Assembly (NCBI GenBank): GCA_026874595.1 | Contig: CM049311.1 | Coordinates: 35,385,176-35,449,175, forward strand | DNA: 64,000 nucleotides | Direction of reading: 5' to 3' | Origin: Sipunculus nudus | Lineage: Eukaryota; Annelida; Sipuncula; Golfingiida; Sipunculidae | In this document: positions 48,571 through 61,409 of the stretch, piece after piece | Layout of the letters: every line of letters begins with the position of its first letter | How positions within the stretch are numbered: the stretch's first letter is position 1 | Position numbers and translations under genes: made by a program | Notes under the pieces: generated by a model | What the model saw: only the letters and a program-made list of their open reading frames with translations | Told to the model about the DNA's origin: nothing | The model's database searches: none

Positions 48571-50900
48571 GCACACAAAAAAATGTTCTATGGATGATTA
48601 GGTAAAAAAAACTCAGCAAGAACATATTTTTAATTTACCGAACTAGACACGATACGTGGAACTTGGAAAACATGTCAGAAACATAAAAAGATAGCTTAAG
48701 TTCTTAAATTGGTTCCGAGAATCAACACAAAGGAGTGTTTTAAGAATAAGAGTCAAGATTAAAATTAGCAATATGAGGATCTGGTCCTCATTTAAAATGA
48801 AAAAAAATTCACCGAAACAAGATTAGCGAGTCCCTATAAAAAAATATTTTCTTGTGTGGTCTTGATTCTAATATTTCCAATCGTTAAAAAAATCTTGAAA
48901 TTCAAGATTAAATCGAATCAATTTCGCAGATGCTCAAAGTGGCAAAATCCGCTCTCTTGGATAAGTCGGCTCTGTAAAGAATGTCTGTGACTGATTTGTC
49001 AGCTGTTGAAGTCCTTTGTTTGATATAAACATAGACTATACACGAGGTTATAAGTGACGCATTTTACCATAAAAAGAGATATCTCGGGCATCTTTAGTCT
49101 TCAGAATAAAATGTGCGAGTGTATTTTTTACCTTGTTTATATAAATTTAGCGGAGAAATAAAAATCATGAGACCTAATAAATATGCTAAATAGGTAAAGG
49201 CCGATCACTAATAAAGAAAATTTGATCGAAATTTTATAATATTATTTACTTTATAGAAATGTACGAGAGGCTTGTGCTCGAAATCGGAAAATTTCTACTG
49301 AAAATTAAAATCAAAATATTATATACCGGGTTGATAATTGACTAAGAAACCAATATGCTTTGCCTAAGCCAGCTCATTTAACCTAGCCATTTTTTCAGTT
49401 TTTTTTTCATTATCATAATATTTTCACACACTATTATAATGAATAAAATTTGGAGTAAATTTGGAGTACATATACACTTTGACGAACGCCAGAGTGTCCA
49501 ATTTTGTCATTTTGAAAACTTTGCTGAAAATCTCAACGAATAATCAAAGTTTTGTCATTGTTTACAATTTCCGGCTTTTTTTAAGGTTAATCACACTCAC
49601 TTGGTTTATTCTCAGGACTCTACAAATATGTTACGAGAAAATATTTTTTTCTGAGAAAGAATTCGGAGAAGTTTTCTTGATATGGTTTATATGTTCATAA
49701 CATTTTGTCAATTTTCAACACATTGAAGATTACTTTTAAGAAATTTTGGCAAAAGGATTTGGCCTGGGATTTCGAATGGGCGCCCGTCTCTATGGTTCTG
49801 TCGAACAGTGTCATCTGCGAAAAAAAAACTGTCGTCTGCAAATAGTTTCTTGTTGAATCGTAGTGCTTGCAAGGGACGTGAATACGCTGTACATTGCACA
49901 TCATAACGATCAAGGACTAGTCAAACAAAGGACATGACATTGTCCCACAAGAAACAACCTACAATCTTGAGGATCAAGGATAATCGTTGGTATCTGGTGA
50001 TCACGGAAGTTTTTTTTTTCAGGAGGACATATTCGATTTAAAAAACCGTCCCTACAAGAAGACCAATGGGTAGTCACAAATAATCGTACATGGTCTTAAA
50101 CAAGTAGCAGATTTTCAATGGAAAGTCGCAACAAACGACAAATCTCCGTCTAGTTATAGCGATATATAGTCTTCGTACGAAACTATCGTACGATCACATA
50201 TTAGTATCTGAAGAATATCCACGGATATCTTTGGCTGGTCGCACGAAAAGTCGCAATAAGGCTGTAGTTGGTCAACGGTTGCTGTTCGTGTGACTTTCCT
50301 ACAATAAATGTTTTCCTGCTGATGGCAGACAAACGGCATGGACACTTGTTTTCTGCCACTTAAAATGTGTTATCGCTACGATTTCAGTTATAATAATGAT
50401 AACAGAGTTCGACAGCTTCATTTATTTCTAAATAAAATCGATTCGAACAACCTATATGTGAACGGAAGAAACAATCTTTAGATTCATATAGTCCACACTA
50501 ATGCCAGTCCCTTTTGTGCTAGCTCTACTTCAATCATGCAATAAATTAATTCACAGGTTGCATGTAGAAGGGGTTTAAAAGAAAAATTTAACGCAATGAG
50601 GACTGGTTTGATGAAACTGACACCAAAACGGCCGAGTTTTCTTATAACTAGGAGATTTTTTGTGACCCTTTGATGTCTATATATCAATATCGTCAAAGAA
50701 AAGGAACCGAGCTTTGACATCCCTGCAATCGAAAAGTATGAAATATTTGTGGAGGGATTACCAAATTTGATAAATATTATTATATAACACTATTAGTCCG
50801 ACTTAATTGAAAATGATGTTTAGATAAGTACGTATCATGCCTGGAATCGCCTTGCTGTAAAGTTTCATTCATAAATGAAACATATTTTGATTAAGAACTA
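48571..50900. repeat. Segmental duplication, copy 1
   Basis: Homologous to 52140-54310 along most of its length, at roughly 75-80 percent identity judged by eye. Matching anchors are AACGCCAGAGTGTC (49484 and 53584), GATGAGGACCTGGTCCTCATTT-like text (48775 and 52360), TACGATTTCAG/TACGATTTTAG (about 50378 and 53773), GGCCGAGTTTTCTTATAA (50631 and 54044) and GGGATTACCAAATTTG (50755 and 54171). This copy has an extra block at about 49690-50370 and lacks the lectin-exon block of copy 2. Confidence 0.8.
49690..50370. mobile_element. Insertion in duplication copy 1, GTCGCA-motif rich
   Basis: This 680-bp block has no counterpart in copy 2. It contains GTCGCACGAAAAGTCGCAAT, CGTACGAAACTATCGTACG and AAAGTCGCAACAAACGAC, the same motif style as the element at 1627-2640. 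No clean termini were found, so its identity as a transposon is inferred. Confidence 0.4.
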
Positions 50901-51358
50901 AGACGCCTTGCGATATCTGACCTCATTAAATAGGCATTAATTTTTCCTATAAACAAAATTGAACGAGGACATTTGTTGATAAGTAGTAATGGTGAGATTC
51001 CTAAAATGACATCAAAGCCCTGGTAAGTAATCGCGGCGACACTAAAATGTAATAGACGGACGGACAGCACAACAGACAAACGAACCGTTAGTAAACAATA
51101 AAACGTCCCTTGATCGACGAGCGTATTACAAACGAGTATTTTTAATACCATATTAAGCATATATCTATACATTACATATCAATATTCAACATTACATATC
51201 TTATGCCATCTATGAAACGATAAATTGGGCCCATTATTTGAAATTCATGACTGCTAACTGCATTCCAACTTACGAAGTGAACACTGCAACACTGAGATTG
51301 TGGCTTGCTCGAACGAAACGTACAAATACTAGTATGCAAAGCTTGAAATGAGAATGTG

Positions 51359-51361
<3 letters not shown>

Positions 51362-51418
<57 letters not shown>
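51362..51418. repeat. (TA)n microsatellite
   Basis: A pure TA tract. Confidence 0.95.
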
Positions 51419-51421
<3 letters not shown>

Positions 51422-51859
51422 CCATAAAAGAGGTTTTATGAAAAAAATTATACAACAAGCGTATCGTCAATACGTATCGCTTTAAGTGTATCGCAGTAAG
51501 CATTAACCTGAACAGGCTGACTGACACCCAGCCCTGTTTGGAAATCAACTCTACACTGCTCAGGAAAATTCAGTGCGTAAGAAGACCGAAATCAGGAGAG
51601 ACTTGCAAATCTTTCAATGCCTAACCGGTCATTACTGGAAGTTCGTTCCGAACTGCACCGAAATAGCAGTTCCGTAAGCAGTTCTAATCTTACAAAAAAC
51701 GACAGCAAAACAAGTTAGATTGGATATAAGAATGCCTATTGCACACTTAAAGCAAAGCTAGCCGATTTCTTGGGTATATTGCCTGAGTGTTGAACAGAAT
51801 TTGGTATTGTGGAAATTAGCTAGTACAGTTACTGTAAATAAATATGAGTTGATATATTG

Positions 51860-52100
51860 TATAATGTATGGTACTTTTAGATATACAGAACTTACTGCGG
51901 ATCACAGTACTCTGCGTACGATATTATATGTACTTGGACTGAATATTCTAGATGTTTCATTACTTAAGTCTACTCAAACTGATAGAAGACATTTTGTGGA
52001 AATTAGTGTACGGTCTAATTATGGGAATGTTACACGTAGGGTACCACAAGTCTCCATTTGGGGCCTAGGTGGATTGATATATAAACATAGTAGTACTTTA
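51860..52100 (+). pseudogene. LINE reverse-transcriptase fragment (Jockey/CR1 group)
   Basis: Within a longer open frame (51801-52337) that starts without ATG, the middle part follows the order of a non-LTR reverse transcriptase. ADHSTLRTIL matches the DHS segment after motif A. TDRRHFVEIS matches the 'DRRQ-V-I' stretch. SNYGNVTRRVPQVSIWG corresponds to the 'G-V-P-Q-G-S-I-L-G' motif, with the invariant glycines lost (RVPQVSIWG). The YADD catalytic box is absent. It is a short, dead fragment lying just upstream of duplication copy 2. Confidence 0.55.
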
Positions 52101-52139
52101 TCAGACCCTTTCTGGAAATTTCATTTGAATTTCATTTCA

Positions 52140-54310
52140 ATTTGTGCCTTAAAGTCACAAACACAAAAAAAACACTGTTCTACGGTTGCTGAGAAAAAAA
52201 AACTATGTAAAAAAATTAATTTTCCGACCCAGAAACGATACGTGAACCTTGGCAAATATGTCAGAAAACATAAAAATATGGCTTCAATTATAAGGATGGT
52301 TCAGATGATCAACACAAAAGAATGTTTTAAGAATTAGAGGCAAGAGTAAAAATGAGCAAAATGAGGACCTGGTCCTCATTTGAATGAAAACAATCCGCAA
52401 AGTAGGATAAGTTAATCCGTAAAAAAAAATTATTGTGCGGTGTTGATTTTAATATTTCTAATTGATGTAAAAATATTAAAATTATAAATTAAATAAAAAT
52501 TTAATGTCAAAGAGTTCAATGTGGCATAATCAGCTTTTTGGATTAGTCTTTCTGTATACAATGTCTGTGACTAATTGGTCAACTGTTGTACCCCTTTGTA
52601 TGATATACGCATAGGCTATACACAAAGTTAAAAGTAGGTTTTATGCCATGGCAAGTGGTGTCTCCGTCATTTTGTTTTCAGAGCAGAGTGTGCGAGTGAA
52701 TTTCTTTACCTTTTTATGATAAGTTAACCAGAGAAAATTATCATATTATCATGAGACCACATGAATATGTTAAATAGGTTAAAGCTGATCAAAAGTAAAG
52801 GAAATTTTATCGACATTTTATTATTTTATTTACCAGAGGCTAGTGCTCGAAATCGGATGATTAATCAAAATATTTTATTCCGGGGTGAAAAATTGACTTA
52901 GAAACCAGATCTTTTTGCCTAAGACTTTCTTCCACTTTTTTCATTATAATAATTTTTTACACACTACTAAAATGAATTAAGTTTGGAATGAATAAGGAAT
53001 TCTTTATGAGATCAGAAAAAAATATTTAATAATTTTCATTCTCCTCCTAGAATGTCCCAGAAGTTTTAATCTTCCGTTCCATCCGAATTCTACGAATCTG
53101 GTGTCATGCCATATGTATGAGCTGGATTGGATTTACTCGATCAATCAGGCGGAGACTAAATGCCGTGAAGAGGGGGCACACCTCGTCAGCATAGAAAGCG
53201 AAGGAGAAAATAAACATCTGTTTGCCGCAATACCAGATAAATACAAAGGTGACAATATGAATTTCCGATATCGTGAGATTGAAAATTGTATAATCCAAGG
53301 GGATAATATCTTACCCTTTTTCTATTTTGTTAAAAAATATTGGTATATACTTTCATTAAAACAATATTGAAGAAACATTGCAGGAGAGATATGTTATTGA
53401 AATATGGTCCTGTGACCCAGAAGAGTGACGTTCTTATACTAGTTTATTAAAATAGCACATCACCGCACTGATTCAATGAATTATTCCAAATGATATAAAA
53501 CTATGAACAGATGAATGAAGATTTCATCATAACATGTACCATCGGAAAGGATAAGGTACGAATTGATGTGTAGATAATTTGAGGAACGCCAGAGTGTCAA
53601 ATTTTGATATTTTGAAAACGATCAAATAAAATGTTTTGTAACTGTCTACGTTTTCCGGCTTTTTAATCCACAAACATACGTTTTATTCTCAGTAGTGTAC
53701 AAATATGGTACGAGATTTCTTTTCTTTTTGAGACAGGACTTAGTCTTTTCTGTATGTCATCTCTTTATCCTACGATTTTAGTTATAATAATACTATAATT
53801 GTGTCTGACGATCGAATTCGACAGCATTTATTTATTTCCAAATAAAGTCTATTCAAATTTTTACAATGCAAATGTGAAAGGTGGAAACAAACTTTAGATC
53901 CGTACCGTCCTCACTTATACCAGGCTCTTCTGTGCTAGCTCTGCTTCAGTCATGCAACAAATCAATCTAAAGGTTGTGTGTAGAAGGGTCCAAGAGAGGA
54001 CGTTTACGCGATGAACACTGGTTCGAAGAAACTTGCACCGGAATGGCCGAGTTTTCTTATAATTAAAAGATTTTCTGTGACTCTTTGATGTATAAATATC
54101 AAGATCAGCAAAGAGAAGCAACTGAGCCTTGACAACTCTGCAAGTGTACAAGTATGAAACATTTGTTAAGGGATTACCAAATTTGCTAAATAGTATTATA
54201 TAACATCGATCATAAGTCGAACCGAACTGAAATCTATTGTTTGGATAAGTATGTATCTTGCCTGAAACCGCCTTGTTGTTGAGTCTCATTAAATAAAAGA
54301 AACAATATTT
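52140..54310. repeat. Segmental duplication, copy 2 (with lectin exon)
   Basis: Partner of 48571-50900. Its own extra block, about 52995-53575, contains the C-type lectin exon. It lacks the 680-bp insertion of copy 1. Both copies are non-coding elsewhere. Confidence 0.8.
53051..53248 (+). CDS. C-type lectin domain, first exon (isolated)
   Basis: A pyrimidine-rich acceptor (TTCTCCTCCTAG, ending 53050) opens the exon in phase 2. A donor (AAAG|GTGACA) follows at 53249. The encoded segment starts CPRSF, has a second Cys in VSCHMYELDW, then NQAETKCREEGAHLVSIE and SEGENKHLFAAIP. This is the N-terminal third of a long-form C-type lectin-like domain: paired N-terminal cysteines, Trp before the first helix, the helix Cys, and the GAHLVSI strand. 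Such domains bind sugars (with calcium) or proteins, in secreted or membrane proteins. The WIGL-like core and the EPN/WND calcium motifs would be in later exons, which I could not find nearby. It may be an intact exon of a long-intron gene or an orphan. Confidence 0.65.
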
Positions 54311-55137
54311 GTTTTAGGATCAATACATCGATACCTGGTTCTATATCATAAGGGAATAAACAATCGTTCTAGTGAGAACATGACAGCCATTGTGTTGAAA
54401 ATATAAAAACAGTAGAGACATCATTAGGTCAAATTCTGGACTTGCCAGAGAGTAACCAGTAACTATCATGTCATAGGCATGAGAAGGGGTTGGGGGGGGG
54501 GGGGGCGGTTGTTGAAGTTTTGGAAGCTCTACGGTTATACAAAAAACTGAAGTATTCTGCGCAGTCGCAGATAAGCAATTGTCTCTCCTGTTTGCATTTA
54601 ACGAATTAGGTATATTTTTAATTCAAAATGTATACTATTATTAAATTATCATGTTTTCCTACTGAAATTAATATTAGAAAGGACGCAAATAAAATGATAT
54701 AAAAAGCAAGGTTATTTTACTTATCCTGTAAAACAGCCATTTGCTATAATTAAGACTTTTTTTATCATGATCACTACCATGTGCCTCCCATATTTTACAA
54801 TGTTTATAAATTTTGCCAATAAATTGCCTATCTGCCTGCTATTCATTTATATATATGATGTGTCACATGCAAGGCCACAAGTTGATACATTTTATTCATC
54901 TCGTTGACTCGGTTTAACGATTTAAACCTGACTCAGCTTAGATATTTCCAATTAATTAATCAGTTAACATGAACAATCGATATCTTTAATAGAAAGTGTA
55001 CTGTATAATCAAAAATAAAGAAACATTGAATCTATCAAAAAAGGGCAAAACAATGATTTAAACACCCGAAAATGCATATATATATAATTTATTTTAAGAA
55101 AATTATCATTGTTCCAGAGGGACAGTAAATAAACCAA

Positions 55138-55229
55138 ACTGGCGGCCCATGGATACCGACTGGCGGCACTGGACCCCGACTGGCGGCACTATAGACACCT
55201 ACTGGCGGCACTGGACACCAACTGGCGAT
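55138..55229. repeat. Minisatellite, ACTGGCGGCAC units of 20-22 bp
   Basis: Five tandem units start with ACTGGCGGC or ACTGGCGAT and continue with CACTGGACACC-type text. Unit length varies from 20 to 22 bp. It is GC-rich in an AT-rich setting and lies outside any gene. Confidence 0.85.
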
Positions 55230-56208
55230 TCAAAGAATGAATCCCCTATAAATACCCTATTACCCTGAAGCCTCATCTATATTCATAAGTACGCTGACAA
55301 CAATACACGCTATCTGCCACAGCGCTTGAATAACATTGGCATAAATTGGAGCACCGGGAACCCCTATTTAATACCCCTATTGTCTCATGACACAGTGATT
55401 CTGGCCAGCACGCCGACTGTCCTCTCAACAAATGCAGAGATAAAGCTAAGCCCATGCATAACAATGAACCATGCTATAACAAAATGACACGATCCATCTC
55501 GTGACACTCGGTTCTTCCCGGAATGACTGACTGAGCTTAAGTAAAATATTAACAATATTTCTTTTTTTATTATCATATTTTCTTTTGAGTGGTCGGCGTA
55601 TTAGCTTTCCTCCAAACGTCCTCTTCCAGCAGCCAATTCCAATATGAAGCCGTAGGCATTGCTTTACCACTTTTCTGCCTCCTACAAATGTTAAACGCTG
55701 TATCATTATAATTTTAAACAAATGTGCCCAGCAGCTTATTAAAATATCAGTGCAAATATTTTTTATTTCTTTCATTACTCGCAACAGTTTGAAATAAAGT
55801 TATGATTATATAGTGTAGACGGGATATATTTTAGTGGGAATTTGATGCCCATATTGCAAAATGACTGATTTAGCTTGAATAGGATATAAAAACGTTAGGT
55901 AACAAATTTGTTAAGAGCTCTAACACCAAAACTCCAAGATGGCCGCCATCACCCATGACATTTATTGAGTCGCTCGTGTAAAGCACCAGGTTCCCCCAGG
56001 AATGGAATTAGATAGTGCTTGCTTTTACTTTTTTACTTAAGCTGATGAATGATAGTAGGCAATACATTCTATAAGCCTTGTGATCCAATGATATCCAAGA
56101 TGAAAACCAATGCAATCTTAACATTAAGGTAATGCTATTATTGCGTAATTATCGTGTCAAACTGAATGATATTGGGGTTAGGGGTGGCCTGAAGGGCACA
56201 AAGGGTAT

Positions 56209-56241
56209 TCAAGGTCAAGGCTAAGTTAAAGGTCAAAGGTA
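56209..56241 (+). promoter_or_regulatory. Possible nuclear-receptor binding sites
   Basis: TCAAGGTCA (56209-56217) matches the extended half-site used by FTZ-F1/ERR-type receptors. AGGTCAAAGGTA (56230-56241) matches a DR1 site as used by HNF4/RXR. No adjacent gene supports a function, and the match may be chance. Confidence 0.2.
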
Positions 56242-58237
56242 TTTACTACCTTTTAGAAGCAAAATGTAGATATCTTCGGCACTACGCTGGTCATATATTA
56301 TGTAATACGCCCTTCCAGTGGGCCTAATGATAACGTCACTCCATTAAGGAACGTTAATTCCTAACAATATCATACTAATATAATGTGATATGATTTTCAA
56401 ATGTACCTTATGGAAGTTATGCTTTTATTGTTTGTTTATATAACTGATTCTCTCAATTCTCTCAATTTCCAACGGTATTGGTGTTACCAGAGAGCTAGAC
56501 GGTTTTAATTATTTATTGTGGTGTTGCACTTTTAAGTACGTTTAGTATAACCAGATGATTGTTTATCTAAATTGATGTGAATTAATATGCCGTATCATGT
56601 ATCGATGTTAGCGTGGGAACGAAGGTTTAGGGATCCCAGGTGTTTTATTTGATGACAGTTTCATTTCAGTCGTGACTCTATGGGAATTATTTATTGTCAG
56701 ACTGGTCATTGTTAGTCTTGACAGTTTCCTGTGATAGCACGGTTTAATGTAGATTTCAGAGACAACGCACATGCAAACATTAGTTCTCATACTCGTGTTT
56801 ATGGAGGCGTGCCCATTTTAATATTCATGCATTGAGCGGTAAGTCTTCATACTATTGTAAGGCGACAGGCCAGAGGCGTTATCAGGATTATGACATATGC
56901 ATCGATTTATATGGTCAGCGCACCAAAGAAAAATAAACACAGTCTCCATGGTCAGCACACTAGGTAGTGGCGCCTATCATTTGACTGCCATGTGGATGGT
57001 CAGAGATAGTAAGAGAATCGATCAGCTGAAGGACGGTATTTCAGTGTATTGAGAGTCATAGTCTGAGGCGTTGCTCAAAAACGGACCTGTTGGTTATTTT
57101 TTACAAGAAGTCCTTTAAATAGCTGATAATCATAAACCGTGGTGAAAGCCAGGAACAAGCCAGGGGTTAATATACATTCGCTGATCGTTTCGTTGTACTG
57201 AACATTGTCTTGAGTTGTGTCTTGTTCGTGTACAAATACAGGATATATCTAGGGGAGCTTTACAGTGGCAGTTGCATGTCTTACGGACAATGTCATGATG
57301 ATACAGTGGAGGCTATTAACCAATCAGTTTCAGTTTTAATGAGGTGATTTCTTAAGAGAGAGACTTAGTGATTTTCCACCAAGAAGAAAGGTAAGTGTAT
57401 ATCGTGTTAAGAACAGGGACACAGGACGAATTCCTAGGCTGTCACCTGCGCGACGGTCATATGACAAGCGGCTTTGGTTTTCAGAGAACGTTCAGTGCTG
57501 TGTGGATATATCAAATTACCGAATAAGGATTAAACAGGACTCTGTGTTGTGTACAAAAATAGGACAACGTGACAACTTAATCTCTGACTTTTGGACTTTT
57601 GATGGCAACAATTTTGTGCGAGACTTTAGAAACAATCGTCGCTGTTTCACTGATCCGAGCACTCTAAACCTGTGGTTGTAGAAATTGAAATCGTATCCCA
57701 GGCCAACATTTTCTCAAGTCCTCCAACCAAGTCCGATTACATCTTCAACACCTCAATCATGATTACAAACATCATATTTGTGTGACCAAACCTCTTCTCC
57801 ATTTTATATCTCAATATCTAATTATCCCAGTTTGGATACATTGTCTGTATACCAAACATAGCAATATAATTATTATACCTTGCTATTGCAATTTTGTTGA
57901 AAATCATATTGTGTTAATTCTTCTACTAATATTTAAGTGTATTCTTAATATTTTTCAATTTTGACTTGTGTATTCTTCCTCGAGCAGCGCATACCGTATT
58001 TTTTTCACAATACTCTCATGTGCGGTGTTCAATATATATGTTGTGTGTGTTTCATATTCACATTTGTGAATCGTACATTAATGAATATGTCATCATTGAA
58101 GTGTGGCATGTATGATACCATACAGCAAAACTACGCCTGTATAAAATATACCACAGTAGCAGACATGTATTATTACAACATTTTGAAGTTTATTTTATCT
58201 TCTTGTCAACTATCTTAACGGAATCTGGATTAAAATT

Positions 58238-61200
58238 TTAATCTTCAAATGTTAGAGGGATTTCGGATAAATTGAAACGACATAAACTTTTTCAGTGGTT
58301 ACGCGACAAGGACCAGGGAATCATCTTCCTACAGAAAACGGATGGTAAAGCTGAATAGGAATCTTCATGGGAAACAGAATGGGGCTCTAAAATATTATTT
58401 GCGCATGGAAGCTCAAACAGCAGATTGTGTCGCAATACCTTTCTCTGAACAGTTGGATTTCTCTCTGGGGGAAACCATTTTAGACGATAATGGCCCTTTT
58501 ATTTTAATAAGTTGCACAATAGAGGAAAAGGAAATTACCCTTGTTAATATGTATGCACCTACGAAGGGTCACTTAAATGAACAATGCGATTTTTTTTACA
58601 AATTTACTTATATCACTGGAAGAAAACCGTGGAAAGAACATAATTATGGGTGGGGACTTAAATACTGTCATGGATTCAAACCTCTATAAGTTGGGGGGGG
58701 GGGGATGTGAATCTGTTTCACAATGCAGATTATTACTAAAGTCTCTTATTGTGAATATAGTTTTACTGATATTTGGGGAGAATTAAACCAAGATGTACGT
58801 ACATATGCTAAATACCAAAGAACCCCAGTCATTCTCAGCAGACTGGACTATTGGCTAATACCATCCTTTTTATCATCCGATGTTACTTCTGTTAACATCT
58901 CACCAGCGATATGTTCTGATCACAGTTTAATTTCTTTTGAAATTAAAACAATAAGGTAACGAAACGTGGACCAGAATACTGGAAGTTCATTCAATACTTT
59001 TAAAAGACCCTGATTTCTGTGATGGGACAAATGGTGATTAAAAACTGCAAAGATACGTACAAGACAGAGCAAGACAAATGTCTAATATGGGACACGATAA
59101 TATGTGAGCTAAGAGGATATTCTTTCAAATAGAAATGTCAGAAAAACATTCCACAGGTATCTTAAATAGAAAAACATAAGTTAGATTTGGACATTACATG
59201 TGATGAATGTTACAGAGCATTAACGGAAATGAAATCTGGTAAAAGCCCGGGGCTAGATAGGTTCGGTGTAGAATTTTACAAACATTTTTGGAGCGATTTA
59301 GGCCACACTTTTATGGAACCAATTAATCATTCATTCAATCAGGCCATTTTAACAACTGAACAAAGAAGAGCCGTAACCTGTTTAATGCCTAAGAAAGGAA
59401 AGGGTATAAAGTTTATTAAGAACTGGAGGCCAATTTCTTTACTCTCAGCAGACTATAAAATTATTACAAAAGAACTTGCAAATAGGCTTTAACCATTATT
59501 ATCAGAACTAGTTCACAATCTAGCAATCAAACGGGTCTTATAAAGGGGAGATATAAAGGGGAAATATTCGCAAAATACAAGATATGTTACACATTACGAA
59601 ATGCAAACAGAGCGTATAATGGTACAAATAGATTTCGAAAAAGCTTATGACATCCTAGAATTCAATTATATCGAGAAAGCCTTGTGGAGTTTGCTATCGG
59701 ATAAAAATTTCGACGATGGATCTATATACTTTATTATCATATATCCACTTTTTTCTCACCACGGAGGGGCGTAAGGCAAGGCTGTCCTTTGTCGCCTTTT
59801 CTTTTTGTATATGTAACTGAATTGTTTTTAATTCATATACGCACCAAGCCATATTTTTATAGGCGTAAAATAGGAAACACGGGAATAAAATTATCTCAAT
59901 TTACAGATGATACTACTTGTTTCTTACCAAATGTAAACTCAGGTAAAGAATTGTTAAGATGTTTATTAAAATTTGGTGTATAATTTTGGCTTTAAAGCTA
60001 ATTTCGACCAATCAGAGGCAAGGTGGCTGGGAGACACAGCAGGGAAAGATGATGGAGATCTTCCTGTCAGATGGCTATTTTAAGTGTTTGGGTATAACCC
60101 CGGCGGATGATGAAAGTACTACTTCGATGATAAATTTTAACGAGAAATACGAAAATCTAGATAAGATCCTTAAAATATGGAGGCGAAGAAATTTAACATT
60201 AAAAGGACGTATTTGAGTAATTTAATCTCTTGCTATTTCACAATTGATATACATTATGTCAGTTATCCACATACCAACAAAAATGCTAAAGCAGTCCCAA
60301 ACAATAATAAATCAGTTTATATGAAATAATTAACCGCCTAAGATCAAGTTTTTAATGTCGTCATTCAGGAATGGAGAACTGAATGCACTTGACTTGCATA
60401 TCCTCATTGACTACTTAAAATTAACTTGGATTAAACGCTATAAGTTTGGAAACGGATATCAGTGAAAGAATATTTTTGATTGATTGTTCAGTGATCGGAT
60501 TTTAAAACCGTCGGACATGTTTCTTGGTTGCTGTAATGGCTTATATAATGAGGACATTCCATATTTTTCTCAATATTTGCTTATCGCATTAAATAATTTT
60601 TATAACATGCGAGATATTACATATACAAAGCATGTTAAAAGGGAAATGCTCTGGTACAATAAAAATATTAAGATAGAAAACAAAACTGTGTTTTATCCTA
60701 AATGGTATAAAGTCGGCATAAAGCGTGTTTGTGACATAGTAACTTATTAGGGAAGATTTTTATCGCCAACTGAATTGAATAGAAATTATGGGCTCGAGTT
60801 TCATTTTCTGGAATATATGGCAGTAAAAAGTTCTATACCTTTTTGCTGGAAACAAATTATATTACTCTCCAGAATATGCAAGGGTCAGGGAGTAAACCGT
60901 CTGATTAGTGATGAAGAATTATTTCATGCTTTATCACTTTCTTGCAAAAAGATAAGTTAAACTTTTGTAAGTGGGTACCAGTAGCTGCCTGTATTGAGAG
61001 AGAAATGGGAACGGGATTTGTTTGACTCATGTTTAGATTTGGACATAAAATTATCAATGCTCATACACCTGTACCAAAGAAGTTAAACTCCAAGATTTTT
61101 AATAAAGGGTCACCCATAGAATAATAGCACACAGGAAATGGCAAATTCTCCAAAATGTATATGTTGCAATGATTGTGAAAAAACTATTTTGCATACATTT

Positions 61201-61400
61201 ATTGAATGTGACGATGTTGAGATATTCTGGAATGATTTTATCAAATGGTGGTCCGACCTGTGCCAAGATAACTTTGTCTTGTTAGATATGCAAATATACG
61301 CTTTGGACATGCTCCAAGAATACCATATTGGGCTGTGAATACGGAAATATTAGGTGACCTGTTTTGAATGTTTTGTATATTGCACATACAATTCATTTGG
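58238..61400 (+). pseudogene. L1/Tx1-like LINE, decayed endonuclease plus reverse transcriptase
   Basis: Domains appear in the expected order across several frames. An AP-endonuclease start (NVRGISDKLKRHK, then GIIFLQKT where the catalytic Glu of 'QET' is Lys) lies at 58246-58340. WGSKILFAHGSSNSR is at 58377. The endonuclease end, SRLDYWLIPSF and CSDHSLISFE, is at 58837-58950. Reverse transcriptase motifs follow: KSGKSPGLDRFGVEFYK (59233), NWRPISLLSADYKII (59422), QIDFEKAYD (59626), RRGVRQGCPLSPFLF (59762) and LSQFTDDTTCFL (59895), with Thr for Ala but both aspartates kept. A C-terminal C-C-H-C knuckle (CICCNDCEKTILHTFIEC) is at 61156. At least five frameshifts and an internal stop make it inactive. 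The ORF1 region is not visible. Confidence 0.85.
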
Positions 61401-61409
61401 TCATTTGAA

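Larger units (their letters stand above)
54311..58229. other. Unassigned DNA
   Basis: No gene is supported. The stretch holds the 20-22 bp minisatellite at 55138-55229, AGGTCA-type sites at 56209-56241 and an orphan splice-donor consensus, AAAG|GTAAGT, at 57390. Confidence 0.4.

Noticed and set aside
51801-52337. 178-codon frame as an intact gene
   Set aside because: The start is non-ATG, only the middle matches a reverse transcriptase, key glycines are lost, and the end runs into the duplicated non-coding segment.
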